A stretch of DNA of 64,000 nucleotides, from NCBI RefSeq assembly GCF_900188485.1, contig NZ_FZPH01000002.1:124001-188000 (forward strand). Direction: 5' to 3'. This DNA is from Asanoa hainanensis (GTDB taxonomy: Bacteria > Actinomycetota > Actinomycetes > Mycobacteriales > Micromonosporaceae). Positions 47,015-56,431 of this stretch are shown here, piece after piece; the first letter of the stretch is position 1; every line of letters starts with the position of its first letter. Below the pieces are notes generated by a model. It worked only from the letters and a program-made list of their open reading frames with translations. It ran no database searches and had not been told where the DNA came from. The position numbers were made by a program, and so were the translations under genes.

Positions 47015-48007
47015 ATGGTCCGGTTCATTACCCGCCGAGTGCTCGTCGGCGTCGCGACGATCATCGCGATCAGCATCATCGTCTTCGGGCTGTTCTTCGC
47101 CGTACCCTCTTCGCCGGCGAAGGTCATGTGCGGTAAGAACTGCGACCCGGCCAGCATCGCCGCCGTGGAGACCCGCCTCGGTCTCCGCGAGCCGATCGTC
47201 GAGCAGTACACCTCGTTCATGAAGGGCGTCTTCGTGGGCCGCACCTACGCCCCGGGGACCGCTTTCGAGCGGCAGTGCGACGCGCCCTGCCTCGGCTACT
47301 CGTTCCGCAACGACGAGCCCGTGACCGCGATCCTCAAGCGGACCGTGCCCGTCACCATCAGCATCGTCGTGGGCGCCGCCATCCTCTGGCTGCTGATCGG
47401 CGTCTCGCTGGGCATGATCTCCGCGCTGCGAAGAGGCACTCTCTTCGACAAGATCGCGATCGGCATCTCGCTGACCGGTGCGTCGATGCAGGTCTTCTTC
47501 TTCGGGTTGATCCTGCTCTACGGCCTGGTGTACGCCACCGGCTGGCTGGACTTCCCCTCCTATACGCCGTTCACCGAGAACCCACTGAAATGGGCGCAGG
47601 GCCTGATCCTGCCCTGGGTCACGCTGGGCTTCCTCAACTCGGCGATCTACGCCCGGCTGTCCCGCGCCCAGATGCTGGAGACGCTCTCCGAGGACTACGT
47701 GCGTACCGCCCGGGCCAAGGGCCTGCCGCTGGGCCGCGTCTACACCAAGCACGCGCTGCGCGCCGCGATCACGCCGATCGTGACGATCGCCGGCCTCGAC
47801 ATCGGTGCGTCGCTCGGTGGCACGTTCATCACCGAGACCATCTTCGGCCTGCGCGGTCTCGGCAAGGAGACCGTCGAGGCCGTCAACTTCCTGAACCTGC
47901 CGATCGTGGTGGCAACGGTCCTCCTGGCGGCGGTCTTCATCGTCGTGGCCAACCTGATCGTCGACCTGCTGTACGCCGTGATCGACCCACGGGTCCGGCT
48001 GAGCTGA
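47015..48007 (+). CDS. Peptide ABC importer permease, OppB/DppB type
   Basis: The ATG at 47015 (AGGTG 6 bases upstream) gives 330 residues with six helices and the EAA loop YVRTARAKGLPLGRVYTKHALRAAITP. A periplasmic insert after helix 1 contains Cys pairs (MCGKNC, QCDAPC) that could form disulfides. It pairs with the OppC gene. Confidence 0.9.
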   Translation: MVRFITRRVLVGVATIIAISIIVFGLFFAVPSSPAKVMCGKNCDPASIAAVETRLGLREPIVEQYTSFMKGVFVGRTYAPGTAFERQCDAPCLGYSFRNDEPVTAILKRTVPVTISIVVGAAILWLLIGVSLGMISALRRGTLFDKIAIGISLTGASMQVFFFGLILLYGLVYATGWLDFPSYTPFTENPLKWAQGLILPWVTLGFLNSAIYARLSRAQMLETLSEDYVRTARAKGLPLGRVYTKHALRAAITPIVTIAGLDIGASLGGTFITETIFGLRGLGKETVEAVNFLNLPIVVATVLLAAVFIVVANLIVDLLYAVIDPRVRLS

Positions 48008-48026
48008 AGCGCGAGGGAGAACAACA

Positions 48027-49109
48027 GTGACCGCACCAGCCTCGGCGCCAAACAGCCCGACGACCACCGACAAGGACCCGTACCTGCGGGTCAACGACCT
48101 GCGTGTGCAGTTCCCGACCGAAGACGGCGTGGTCAAGGCCGTCGACGGGGTGTCCTTCTCGGTCGAGCGCGGCAAGACCCTGGGCATCGTCGGCGAGTCC
48201 GGATCCGGCAAGAGCGTCACCTCGCTGACCATCATGGGTCTGCACAACACGAAGCGCGCCCGCATCTCGGGCGAGATCCTGGTCGGCGGCCGCAACGTGG
48301 TCGGCATGACCGAGGAGCAGACCCGTCGCCTGCGTGGCCGCGACATGGCGATGATCTTCCAGGACCCGCTGTCCGCGCTGCACCCCTATTACAAGGTGGG
48401 CGCGCAGATCGCCGAGGCCTACAAGGTCCACCACCCCAACGCGTCGAAGGCCGAGGCCAAGAAGCGCGCGGTCGACATGCTGGGCCGGGTCGGCATCCCG
48501 CAGCCCGCGCGCCGCGCCGACTCGTACCCCCACGAGTTCTCGGGTGGTATGCGCCAGCGCGCGATGATCGCGATGGCCCTGGTCAACGACCCTGACCTGC
48601 TGATCGCCGACGAGCCGACCACCGCGCTCGACGTGACCGTGCAGGCGCAGATCCTCGACCTGCTCGAAGACCTGCAGCGCGAGTTCAACTCCGCGATCAT
48701 CATGATCACGCACGACCTCGGCGTCGTCGCCCAGGTCGCCGACGAGGTGCTCGTGATGTACGGCGGCCGGGCCGTCGAGTTCGGCACCGTCGAGCAGGTC
48801 ATGCGCCGCCCGCAGCACCCGTACACGTGGGGCCTGCTGGCCAGCGTGCCCTCGCTGCACGGTGACTCCGACGCCGACCTGGTGCCGATCAAGGGCAACC
48901 CGCCGTCGCTGATCAACCTGCCGACCGGCTGTGCCTTCCACCCGCGTTGCCGCTACGCCGGCCGCAACGGCGACCGGTCGTTCACCGAGGTGCCCGAGCT
49001 TCACCAGGTCCTCGAACGGGGCCACCTGGTCGCCTGTCATCTGTCCGAGGCGGACCGCACCAAGTTCTACGCCGAGGACATCGCACCGTCCGCTGGAGTC
49101 GCGCAATGA
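48027..49109 (+). CDS. Peptide ABC importer ATPase, OppD/DppD type
   Basis: The GTG at 48027 (GGGAG upstream) gives 360 residues. Walker A GESGSGKS, signature FSGGMRQR, Walker [13 protein letters not shown] and the C-terminal oligopeptide-transporter extension with Cys ([12 protein letters not shown]) are all present. Together with the next gene it forms the heterodimeric motor. Confidence 0.92.
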   Translation: MTAPASAPNSPTTTDKDPYLRVNDLRVQFPTEDGVVKAVDGVSFSVERGKTLGIVGESGSGKSVTSLTIMGLHNTKRARISGEILVGGRNVVGMTEEQTRRLRGRDMAMIFQDPLSALHPYYKVGAQIAEAYKVHHPNASKAEAKKRAVDMLGRVGIPQPARRADSYPHEFSGGMRQRAMIAMALVNDPDLLIADEPTTALDVTVQAQILDLLEDLQREFNSAIIMITHDLGVVAQVADEVLVMYGGRAVEFGTVEQVMRRPQHPYTWGLLASVPSLHGDSDADLVPIKGNPPSLINLPTGCAFHPRCRYAGRNGDRSFTEVPELHQVLERGHLVACHLSEADRTKFYAEDIAPSAGVAQ

Positions 49110-50143
49110 CCGAGACCCTGGTCCAGGAGCCCGGCACGGAGCCGGTCAAGCCGTCCCGCCCGTCCGGCGAGCCGCTGCTGGTGGTCGACGAACTGACCAA
49201 GCACTTCCCGGTGCGGTCCGGCATGTTCGGCAAGACCGGCCTGGTGCGTGCCGTCGACGGCGTCAGCTTCTCCGTCCAGCCGGGCGAGACGCTGGGCCTC
49301 GTCGGCGAGTCCGGCTGTGGCAAGACCACCACCGGCCGCATGCTGGTGCGCCTGCTCGAGCCGACCTCGGGGAAGATCACCTTCGAGGGCAAGGACATCA
49401 GCCACGCCAAGGGCGCCGGGCTGCGTCAGCTCCGCCAGGACATGCAGATCATCTTCCAGGACCCGTACGCGTCGCTGAACCCGCGGCACACGGTCGGCCG
49501 GATCGTGGCGATGCCGCTGCAGGTCAACGGGATCAACCCGCCCGGCGGCGTGAAGAAGCGCGTCCAGGAGCTGCTCGAGCTGGTCGGCCTCAACCCGGAG
49601 CACTACAACCGCTACCCGCACGAGTTCTCCGGCGGTCAGCGCCAGCGCATCGGCGTCGCCCGCGCGCTGGCCCTCAAGCCGAAGATCATCGTCGCGGACG
49701 AGCCGGTGTCGGCGCTCGACGTGTCGATCCAGGCGCAGGTCATCAACCTGCTGCGCGGCCTTCAGCGCGACCTCGACCTGGCGTTCGTGTTCATCGCGCA
49801 CGACCTGGCCGTGGTGCGGCACTTCTGCCAGCGCATCGGCGTCATGTACCTCGGCAAGCTCGTCGAGATCGGCGACCGCAACTCGATCTACGAGCGGCCG
49901 GCCCACCCGTACACCCGCGCGCTGCTCTCGGCGGTGCCGGACGTGACCAAGATGGGCGCCTCGGGCCGCATCCGCCTGGAAGGTGACGTGCCGACGCCGC
50001 TCAACCCGCCGTCCGGCTGCCGCTTCCGCACCCGTTGCTGGAAGGCGCAGGAGATCTGCGCGACCCAGGAACCGCCGCTCACGATCAAGCCCAACGGCAC
50101 CACCGCCGCGTGCCACTTCCCGGAAGAGGGCGCGATCAAGTAA
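49106..50143 (+). CDS. Peptide ABC importer ATPase, OppF/DppF type
   Basis: The ATG at 49106 overlaps the upstream stop (ATGA) and gives 345 residues with [36 protein letters not shown] and the terminal [11 protein letters not shown] Cys region. It is the second ATPase of the importer and the last gene before a strong terminator. Confidence 0.92.
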   Translation: MTETLVQEPGTEPVKPSRPSGEPLLVVDELTKHFPVRSGMFGKTGLVRAVDGVSFSVQPGETLGLVGESGCGKTTTGRMLVRLLEPTSGKITFEGKDISHAKGAGLRQLRQDMQIIFQDPYASLNPRHTVGRIVAMPLQVNGINPPGGVKKRVQELLELVGLNPEHYNRYPHEFSGGQRQRIGVARALALKPKIIVADEPVSALDVSIQAQVINLLRGLQRDLDLAFVFIAHDLAVVRHFCQRIGVMYLGKLVEIGDRNSIYERPAHPYTRALLSAVPDVTKMGASGRIRLEGDVPTPLNPPSGCRFRTRCWKAQEICATQEPPLTIKPNGTTAACHFPEEGAIK

Positions 50144-50154
50144 CCCTCGTCGCT

Positions 50155-50200
50155 CGAACAGGGGCAGGTCACCGCTCAGCCGGCGACCTGCCCCTGTTCG
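50155..50200 (+). terminator. Terminator of the opp operon
   Basis: A perfect 16-bp inverted repeat (CGAACAGGGGCAGGTC / GACCTGCCCCTGTTCG) with a 14-base loop follows the last gene by 11 bases. It lacks a U-tract but is very stable. Confidence 0.8.
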
Positions 50201-50255
50201 TGACCTGAGCCACGACAGCTATCCCTCAGCCGACCGGTTTCGTACGGTCGGGCGC

Positions 50256-51011
50256 ATGGGGGAACAGATCGATGCGGTGGTCGAGGCGTGGCGGCGGGCG
50301 ATCGTGCTGTGCACGGAGGCGATCCCTGGCGCGTTCGAGCGGCTCGGCCCGCGGGGCACGGCGGAGATAGTCACCGGGCTGCCGGTGGCGACCTTGAACG
50401 GTCTGATCCAGATCGCGCCGGTGGTCGACGTGGACGAGGTCACGGCGTTCGCCACCTCTCCCCGGCTGGCCGAGCTGCCGTGGGGCCTGCAGGTGCGCGA
50501 CGCGGACGCGGCTGACCGGGTCGCGGCCGTTGCGGCGGAGCACAAGCTCGTTCAGCGCAGCCCGCTGCCATTGATGGTCAAGGAGCTGACCGACGCCGAC
50601 GCGACCGCCGTCGAGCCCACCGTGCGCCGGATCTCCGGGGCCGACAGCGATCTCTACCGGCGGGCGCTGGCCGCGGGCTTCGAGGGGCCCGAGTTCGTGT
50701 TCGAGGGGTTCAGCGCGCCCGCGCTGCTCGACCACCCGGCGATGGCGCCGTACGTCGTCGAGGTGGCCGGTGCGGTCGTCGCCACGTCATTCGGAGTGCG
50801 GGTCGACGACACGATCGGCGTCTTCAACATCTCCGTGCCGCCGGAGCACCGGCGCCGGGGCTACGGGCGGGTTGCCACGGCGGCCGTGCTCACCGACGCC
50901 TACCGCGAGGGCGCGCGGACGGCGTACCTGAACGCCTCCGTGATGGGTGAGCCGCTCTACCTCGCCATGGGCTTCCGCACCGCCGAGACCTGGACGGTGT
51001 TCACCGCCTAG
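50256..51011 (+). CDS. GNAT-family N-acetyltransferase
   Basis: From the ATG at 50256 the protein has 251 residues. The C-terminal half holds the acetyl-CoA site VPPEHRRRGYGRVAT and NASVMGEPLYLAMGFR; the first half is a degenerate GNAT-like or unrelated domain. The acceptor is unknown. Its stop overlaps that of the convergent chorismate mutase gene (CTAG). Confidence 0.82.
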   Translation: MGEQIDAVVEAWRRAIVLCTEAIPGAFERLGPRGTAEIVTGLPVATLNGLIQIAPVVDVDEVTAFATSPRLAELPWGLQVRDADAADRVAAVAAEHKLVQRSPLPLMVKELTDADATAVEPTVRRISGADSDLYRRALAAGFEGPEFVFEGFSAPALLDHPAMAPYVVEVAGAVVATSFGVRVDDTIGVFNISVPPEHRRRGYGRVATAAVLTDAYREGARTAYLNASVMGEPLYLAMGFRTAETWTVFTA

Positions 51012-51301
51012 AGGGCCCCGCGGCCCGCGCGCAGGATGAGCAGGGCGAGCTGGGTGCCGTCGGCGCCCAGTTCCGAGCGGAACTTCTCCAGGATCTCCCG
51101 CTCGCGGGACAGCACGAGGCGGGTGCCGCCCGAGGCGACCCGGGTCGCGCCGACCTGCTGGGACAGGTTCGCGCGCTCCTGCCACAGCTCGATCAGCGCG
51201 GTGTCGATCGCGTCGATCCGCTCGCGCATCGCGCGGATGCGGGCGGCTGCTGCTTCGTCTTCCGTGCCGGTGGTCGGCTGGGCGACGGCGTTGGTGCTCA
51301 T
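51008..51301 (-). CDS. Chorismate mutase, AroQ class
   Basis: The ATG at 51301 has GAGGAG 7 bases upstream; the product has 97 residues, all helical, with AroQ features (MRERIDAIDTALIELWQERANLSQQVGATRVASG, SREREILEKF). It converts chorismate to prephenate. M. tuberculosis has an intracellular chorismate mutase of this size in the same place beside uvrD1/pcrA; that enzyme gains activity by binding the DAHP synthase. Confidence 0.9.
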   Translation of the reverse strand: MSTNAVAQPTTGTEDEAAAARIRAMRERIDAIDTALIELWQERANLSQQVGATRVASGGTRLVLSREREILEKFRSELGADGTQLALLILRAGRGAL

Positions 51302-51371
51302 GTCGTGCTCCTCGGGGGCCATCTCGGTTCTCTTCTGGCTGGGTGGTGGGCTGCGCTGCGGACCCCGAGGG

Positions 51372-51409
51372 CAAAAAAAGCCCCGGGCTCCAGGAGCCCG
51401 GGGCTTTCG
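51372..51409 (-). terminator. Strong terminator downstream of the 5'-nucleotidase gene
   Basis: AAAGCCCCGGGCTCC and GGAGCCCGGGGCTTT form a 15-bp palindrome. Read on the minus strand it ends in TTTTTTT, so it stops transcripts from the secreted phosphatase gene before the chorismate mutase promoter. Confidence 0.85.
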
Positions 51410-51540
51410 CAGGTCTTGTGCTCAGGCGCGACCTACAGCTGCCGGACTCCCGGTGCCGTAGTAAAAGTAAAATCGCGGACGCTGGATCACGTTGGCAAGT
51501 ATGCCCGCGGCTCCCAAACCGGCGCAAGAGCCACCGGGGT

Positions 51541-51585
51541 GTGGCGCCCGACCCATCCCGACCAGCGGGACAGGGCGGGCGCCCA
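51541..51585 (-). terminator. Long imperfect GC hairpin after the 5'-nucleotidase gene
   Basis: GTGGCGCCCGACCC and GGGCGGGCGCCCAC pair with a bulge and a mismatch. It lies 9 bases past the stop and could stabilise the mRNA 3' end. Confidence 0.35.
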
Positions 51586-51593
51586 CCGCCGGA

Positions 51594-53426
51594 TCAGCCG
51601 AGGCGGGTGATGCGGTTGGCCGGTCCCGGCGCCACCGGTGCGTTCGCACCGAGGTAGCCGACCAGCGCGTCGACGTCGAAACCGGGCGCCGTGGTGCGGT
51701 TGGTGCCCGCGGTCAGGTTGGTGAAGCCGTCACCACCGTTGGCCAGGAAGTCGTTGGTGGTGAGCCGGTAGCTGGCGGCCGGGTCGATCGGGGTGCCGTT
51801 CAGCGCCATGGCGCTGACCCGGGAACCCGCCGGCAGCGTGGTGTTGTAGGTGTACGTGAAGCCCGCCGAGATCTGCAGCACGCGCTGGACCGTCTGCCCG
51901 CCGAAGCCGACGAACTGCTGCTCCAGCACGTCCTTGAGCTGCGCGCCGGTCACCGTCTGGGTGACCACCAGGTTGTTGAACGGCTGCACGGTGAACGCCT
52001 CGCCGTAGGTCACCTGGCCGGGTGCCTCGCCGCCGGGGGAGTTGGCGTACGAGAGCGAGGCCCGGATGCCGCCCGGGTTCATGAAGGCGACCTGGGCGCC
52101 GTCGGCCTGCGTCCAGGCGAGCTGCGCGTCGGCGATCACGTCACCGAGCGGGCTCTCCTGGTTGGCCTGGTTGTCGCGGACGATGTCCGCGGTGATCGCG
52201 CCAACCACCCGGTTGGCGATCGGGGCGACCGCCGTGCGGTACTTGTCGGCCAGCCGCTTCGCCGCCGCGTCGACCAGCGCCGGGTTGCGTACGAACGTGC
52301 CGTCGGGGTTGGTCTGGAAGGTGCCGTCCGCGTTGCGGACGCCGTTCTCGGCGATCACGTTGCGCGCGGTGATCGAGGCGAACTTGCCCGTCTTCTTGTC
52401 GAGCGAGTAGTCGATGTCGGTGACCAGCTGGCCATTGGTGCCGGCGCTTGTGACCACGACGTTGTTGCCGGCGGAGTTCGGCAGCGAGCACGAGTAGAAC
52501 CGGTGGGTGTGACCGGAGACGACGATGCCGTACTCCGGGCGCAGGCCCTTCACGATGTCGACGACCGGCCCGGCGAAGTTGTTGCAGCCGTCGACCGGCT
52601 GCGGGGTCCCGGACTGTGCCCCGCCCTCGTGCAGCAGCAGCACCATCGACTTGACGCCCAGCAGGCGCAGCAGCGTGGCGTACTTGTTGGCGGTCTCGAT
52701 CTCGTCCTTGAAGTTGACGTCCTGGATGCCGGCGGGGTTGACGATGCCCGGGGTGCCCTCGAGGGTCATGCCCACGAAGCCGACCGGCACGCCGTCGACG
52801 ATCCGGATGTTGAACGGCAGCAGCAGCGGCAGGCCCAGGCGCTTGGTCACCACGTTGGCGGCGAGGTACGTGAAGTCGGCGCCGCGGAACGGGTCGCCGT
52901 CCTGGCAACCGTCGACCGGGTGGCAGCCGCCGTACTGCAGGCGCTTGAGCTCGTCGGTGCCCTCGTCGAACTCGTGGTTGCCGACCGAGGTGATCTCCAT
53001 GCCCATCACGTTGAGCATCTCGATCGTCGGCTCGTCGTGGAACGCGGCGCTGACCAGCGGCGAGGCGCCGACCATGTCACCGGCGCCGACGGTGGTGCTG
53101 AGGCGGCCCTCGGCCTTGGCCTCGGCGCGCAGCCGCTTGACCGCGGTGGTCAGGTATTCGGAACCGCCGGCGGGAACGCCGGCGACGACCGCGCCGGACC
53201 CGACCGGTGGGTCGATGGAGCCGTGGAAGTCGTTGAACCCGAGCAGGTTGCCCTGGGCCAACTTGGCGCCGTGCGATTGCCCGAAGGTGACCGAGACCGG
53301 CGTCAGCACGGGTGCGGCGGACGCGGGCGACGGGCCGGTCCCGGGCAGGGCGACGATCACCCCGAGGGCGATGGCCGGTGCCGCGAGGTAGCGCAGCCAC
53401 CGGCTAGGTCGACTCGTGATCGGCAT
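51594..53426 (-). CDS. Secreted 5'-nucleotidase / 2',3'-cyclic phosphodiesterase (UshA-like)
   Basis: The ATG at 53426 gives 610 residues with a signal peptide ending near ASAAP. The metallophosphoesterase domain (about 50-310) has FNDFHG, VGNHEFDEG and VSGHTH metal motifs; the C-terminal nucleotidase domain (about 350-590) holds NPGGIR and NDFLANGGDGF for substrate binding. It releases phosphate and nucleosides outside the cell. A TCACA/TGTGA hairpin encloses its ribosome-binding site. Confidence 0.92.
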   Translation of the reverse strand: MPITSRPSRWLRYLAAPAIALGVIVALPGTGPSPASAAPVLTPVSVTFGQSHGAKLAQGNLLGFNDFHGSIDPPVGSGAVVAGVPAGGSEYLTTAVKRLRAEAKAEGRLSTTVGAGDMVGASPLVSAAFHDEPTIEMLNVMGMEITSVGNHEFDEGTDELKRLQYGGCHPVDGCQDGDPFRGADFTYLAANVVTKRLGLPLLLPFNIRIVDGVPVGFVGMTLEGTPGIVNPAGIQDVNFKDEIETANKYATLLRLLGVKSMVLLLHEGGAQSGTPQPVDGCNNFAGPVVDIVKGLRPEYGIVVSGHTHRFYSCSLPNSAGNNVVVTSAGTNGQLVTDIDYSLDKKTGKFASITARNVIAENGVRNADGTFQTNPDGTFVRNPALVDAAAKRLADKYRTAVAPIANRVVGAITADIVRDNQANQESPLGDVIADAQLAWTQADGAQVAFMNPGGIRASLSYANSPGGEAPGQVTYGEAFTVQPFNNLVVTQTVTGAQLKDVLEQQFVGFGGQTVQRVLQISAGFTYTYNTTLPAGSRVSAMALNGTPIDPAASYRLTTNDFLANGGDGFTNLTAGTNRTTAPGFDVDALVGYLGANAPVAPGPANRITRLG

Positions 53427-53621
53427 GTCACATCCTGTGTGATCGATTGGGGCGTCACCCGGACGGGGAGACGCGACAAAGGTCATCGTTCTCTTTCGGG
53501 GGACAAGACACCAGGGCCGCATTGATGACATGAGGGTGTCGGATAGGGGTGCGAGCGGGCCGTTCGGACGCAGCGCCGCCTCCGGAAGTTGTCGGGCGGT
53601 CGGAATAGACTTCGCGGTGCG

Positions 53622-56030
53622 ATGCGTGCTCTCTTCGAAATCCCGAGTCCTGACCGCCGGCCCGCTGTGCTCGCCGACGACGCCGACAGCCGGCCCAAGC
53701 GGCCTGCCCTTGATCCAGAGGCCCTGGTGGCCGGGCTCAACGGCCCACAGCGCGACGCGGTGACCCATGCGGGCTCACCGCTGCTGATCGTGGCCGGCGC
53801 CGGCTCCGGCAAGACGCGGGTGCTGACCCACCGCATCGCCTACCTGCTGGCGGCGCGCGACGTGCACCCCGGCCAGGTCATCGCGATCACGTTCACCAAC
53901 AAGGCCGCCGGCGAGATGAAGGAGCGGGTGGCCGCGCTGGTCGGCAACCGCGCCAGGCTGATGTGGGTGTCGACCTTCCACTCCGCCTGCGTGCGCATCC
54001 TGCGCGCCGAGCACGAGCACGCCGGCCTCAAGTCGACGTTCTCGATCTACGACGCCGACGACTCCCGCCGGCTCATGCAGCTCGTCGCCCGCGAGCTCGA
54101 CCTCGACCCGAAGCGGCACCCGGCCCGCGGGCTGGCCGCCCAGGTCTCCAACCTCAAGAACGAGCTGGTCGACCCGGAGACCTTCGCCGACCGGGCCAAG
54201 GGCCCGATGGAGCGTGCCGTCGCCGAGGCCTACACCCTCTACCAGCGCCGGCTCAAAGAGGCACACGCCCTCGACTTCGACGACCTGATCATGACGACGG
54301 TGCACCTGTTCCAGTCGCACCCGCACGTGGCCGAGACCTACCGGCGCCGCTTCCGGCACGTCCTCGTCGACGAATACCAGGACACCAACCACGCGCAATA
54401 CCAGCTCATCAAGGAGCTGGTCTCCGGCACCGAGGGCCTGGAGCCCGCCGAGCTGTGCGTCGTCGGCGACGCCGACCAGTCCATCTACGCCTTCCGCGGC
54501 GCGACCATCCGCAACATCCTCGAGTTCGAGCGCGACTACACCAACGCCCGCACGATCCTGCTCGAGCAGAATTATCGGTCGACCCAGACCATCCTCAACG
54601 CGGCCAACGCGGTGATCAGCCGCAACCCGTCGCGTAAGCCCAAGCGCCTGTGGAGCGACCAGGGCGCCGGCGAGAGCATCGTGGGCTACGTCGCCGACAC
54701 CGAGCACGCCGAGGCCGACTGGGTGGCGCGCGAGATCGACCGCCTCACCGACGACGCCGACGCCCGCCCCGGCGACGTCGCGGTCTTCTACCGCACCAAC
54801 GCCCAGTCCCGCGTCTTCGAAGAGGTGTTCATCCGGGTCGGCCTGCCCTACAAGGTGGTCGGCGGCGTCCGCTTCTACGAGCGGCGCGAGGTCCGCGACG
54901 CGCTGGCCTACCTGCGCGCGATCGTCAACGACGACGACACCGTCAGCATCCGCCGCATCATGAACACGCCGCGCCGAGGCATCGGCGACCGCGCCGAGGG
55001 CGCCGTCGAAGCGCTCTCGTCACGCGACCGGATTTCCTTCGGCGCCGCGATGCGCCGGGCGGCCGACGCCCCCGGCATCTCCAGCCGCGCGGTCAACGGC
55101 ATCGCCGACTTCGTGACGCTGCTCGACGAGCTACGCGAGCTGTCCGAGACGGCACCGCCCGAAGAGGTGCTGGAGGCGACCCTGACCCGCTCGGGCTACC
55201 TGGCCGAGCTGGAGGAGAGCACCGACCCGCAGGACGCGGGCCGGGTCGAGAACCTCCAGGAGCTGGTCTCCGTCGCCCGCGAGTTCACCGAGCGGGTCGA
55301 GGGCAACGACGAGCAGGCCACCCTGGCAGGCTTCCTGGAGCAGGTCGCGCTGGTCGCCGACGCCGACCAGGTCCCGTCCGACGACCCGGAGCACCAGGGC
55401 GTGGTCACGCTGATGACGCTGCACACGGCCAAGGGCCTGGAGTTCCCGATCGTCTTCCTGACGGGCCTTGAAGACGGCGTCTTCCCGCACATGCGCGCGC
55501 TCGGCGACAACAGCGAGCTCGAAGAAGAGCGCCGGCTGGCTTATGTCGGCATCACGCGGGCCCGGCAGCGGCTCTACCTGTCGCGGGCCGTGACCCGATC
55601 GGCGTGGGGTGCGCCGTCCTACAATCCGACGTCGCGCTTCATAGCCGAGCTGCCGGAAGAGCTGGTCCGGTGGGAGCGCACCGAGGGCTCCTACACGTCG
55701 TGGTCCGGCACCGGGGGCGGCGTCGGCAACCGCGGGGCCGGCTCGGCGAGCGGTGGCGCGGCGCGCGGCGGCGGCTTCTCCGGGGGCACGCCCAAGGCCG
55801 CGGCGCTCGCGCAACGACTCGGCATCGACGGCAGCAAGCTGTCGACGGCGTCCGAGCTGCGCCAGGCCGCGCCGAAGGTGGCGGTGGGGGATCGAGTCAA
55901 CCATCAGCGGTACGGGCTCGGGCGCGTGCTCGCCGTCGAGGGCCAGGGCCCCAGCGCGCGGGCTCAGATCGACTTCGGCGACCAGACGATGTGGCTGGTG
56001 CTGCGGCACGCACCGGTGGAGAAGCTCTAG
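53622..56030 (+). CDS. pcrA: DNA helicase PcrA/UvrD
   Basis: The ATG at 53622 gives 802 residues of an SF1A helicase: Q-motif LNGPQRDAV, Walker A AGAGSGKT, motif II VDEYQDTN, QNYRST, VTLMTLHTAKGLEFP and the GITRARQRLYL motif VI. The Gly/Ser-rich stretch (about 705-735) precedes a Tudor-like end (VAVGDRVNHQRYGLGRVLAVEG) that binds RNA polymerase. It unwinds DNA in excision repair and removes stalled polymerase. A TAGACT -10 element lies at 53606-53611. Confidence 0.95.
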   Translation: MRALFEIPSPDRRPAVLADDADSRPKRPALDPEALVAGLNGPQRDAVTHAGSPLLIVAGAGSGKTRVLTHRIAYLLAARDVHPGQVIAITFTNKAAGEMKERVAALVGNRARLMWVSTFHSACVRILRAEHEHAGLKSTFSIYDADDSRRLMQLVARELDLDPKRHPARGLAAQVSNLKNELVDPETFADRAKGPMERAVAEAYTLYQRRLKEAHALDFDDLIMTTVHLFQSHPHVAETYRRRFRHVLVDEYQDTNHAQYQLIKELVSGTEGLEPAELCVVGDADQSIYAFRGATIRNILEFERDYTNARTILLEQNYRSTQTILNAANAVISRNPSRKPKRLWSDQGAGESIVGYVADTEHAEADWVAREIDRLTDDADARPGDVAVFYRTNAQSRVFEEVFIRVGLPYKVVGGVRFYERREVRDALAYLRAIVNDDDTVSIRRIMNTPRRGIGDRAEGAVEALSSRDRISFGAAMRRAADAPGISSRAVNGIADFVTLLDELRELSETAPPEEVLEATLTRSGYLAELEESTDPQDAGRVENLQELVSVAREFTERVEGNDEQATLAGFLEQVALVADADQVPSDDPEHQGVVTLMTLHTAKGLEFPIVFLTGLEDGVFPHMRALGDNSELEEERRLAYVGITRARQRLYLSRAVTRSAWGAPSYNPTSRFIAELPEELVRWERTEGSYTSWSGTGGGVGNRGAGSASGGAARGGGFSGGTPKAAALAQRLGIDGSKLSTASELRQAAPKVAVGDRVNHQRYGLGRVLAVEGQGPSARAQIDFGDQTMWLVLRHAPVEKL

Positions 56031-56055
56031 TTCTTCGGTCGCTCACCTTCGATGC

Positions 56056-56084
56056 TCGACATATATCAGTAGTCGAAGTATGGT
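56056..56084 (+). promoter_or_regulatory. Promoter with internal dyad upstream of padR
   Basis: TCGACA (56056-56061), 17 bases, TATGGT (56079-56084) form a promoter whose start point would fall at or beside the ATG at 56093, implying a leaderless mRNA. TCGAC-N11-GTCGA (56056-56076) spans -35 and spacer, a likely autoregulatory PadR site. Confidence 0.55.
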
Positions 56085-56092
56085 CGAGAACC

Positions 56093-56431
56093 ATGAAGGA
56101 CGACGCACCTCTGCGCGAGCCGAGCTACCTCATCCTCACCTCGTTGGCGGCCGAGCCGCGGCATGGCTACGCCGTGATCGAAGACGTCAAGCAGATCTCG
56201 GAAGGCCGCGTCGTGATCGGCGTCGGCACGCTCTACACCGCGATCGACCGGCTGCACTCCGACGGCCTCATCGAGGTCGACCGCGAGGAGGTCGTCGACT
56301 CCCGGCTGCGCCGCTACTACCGCCTCACCAACGACGGCGCGCGGCGGCTGGCGGCCGAGACCGCCCGGTTGACCCGGCACGCCGCCGCGGCGACCAGCCG
56401 GCTGAGGGTGCTGGGAGTTGAGCCGGCATGA
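56093..56431 (+). CDS. PadR-family transcriptional regulator
   Basis: The 112-residue protein has the PadR winged helix (EPSYLILTSLAAEPRHGYAVIEDV, VGTLYTAIDRLHSDGLIEV, RRYYRLTNDGARRL) and a short C-terminal helix (PadR-s2 type). It overlaps the membrane-protein gene by 4 bases, a frequent arrangement in which the regulator controls its own operon and its membrane partner. Confidence 0.9.
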   Translation: MKDDAPLREPSYLILTSLAAEPRHGYAVIEDVKQISEGRVVIGVGTLYTAIDRLHSDGLIEVDREEVVDSRLRRYYRLTNDGARRLAAETARLTRHAAAATSRLRVLGVEPA

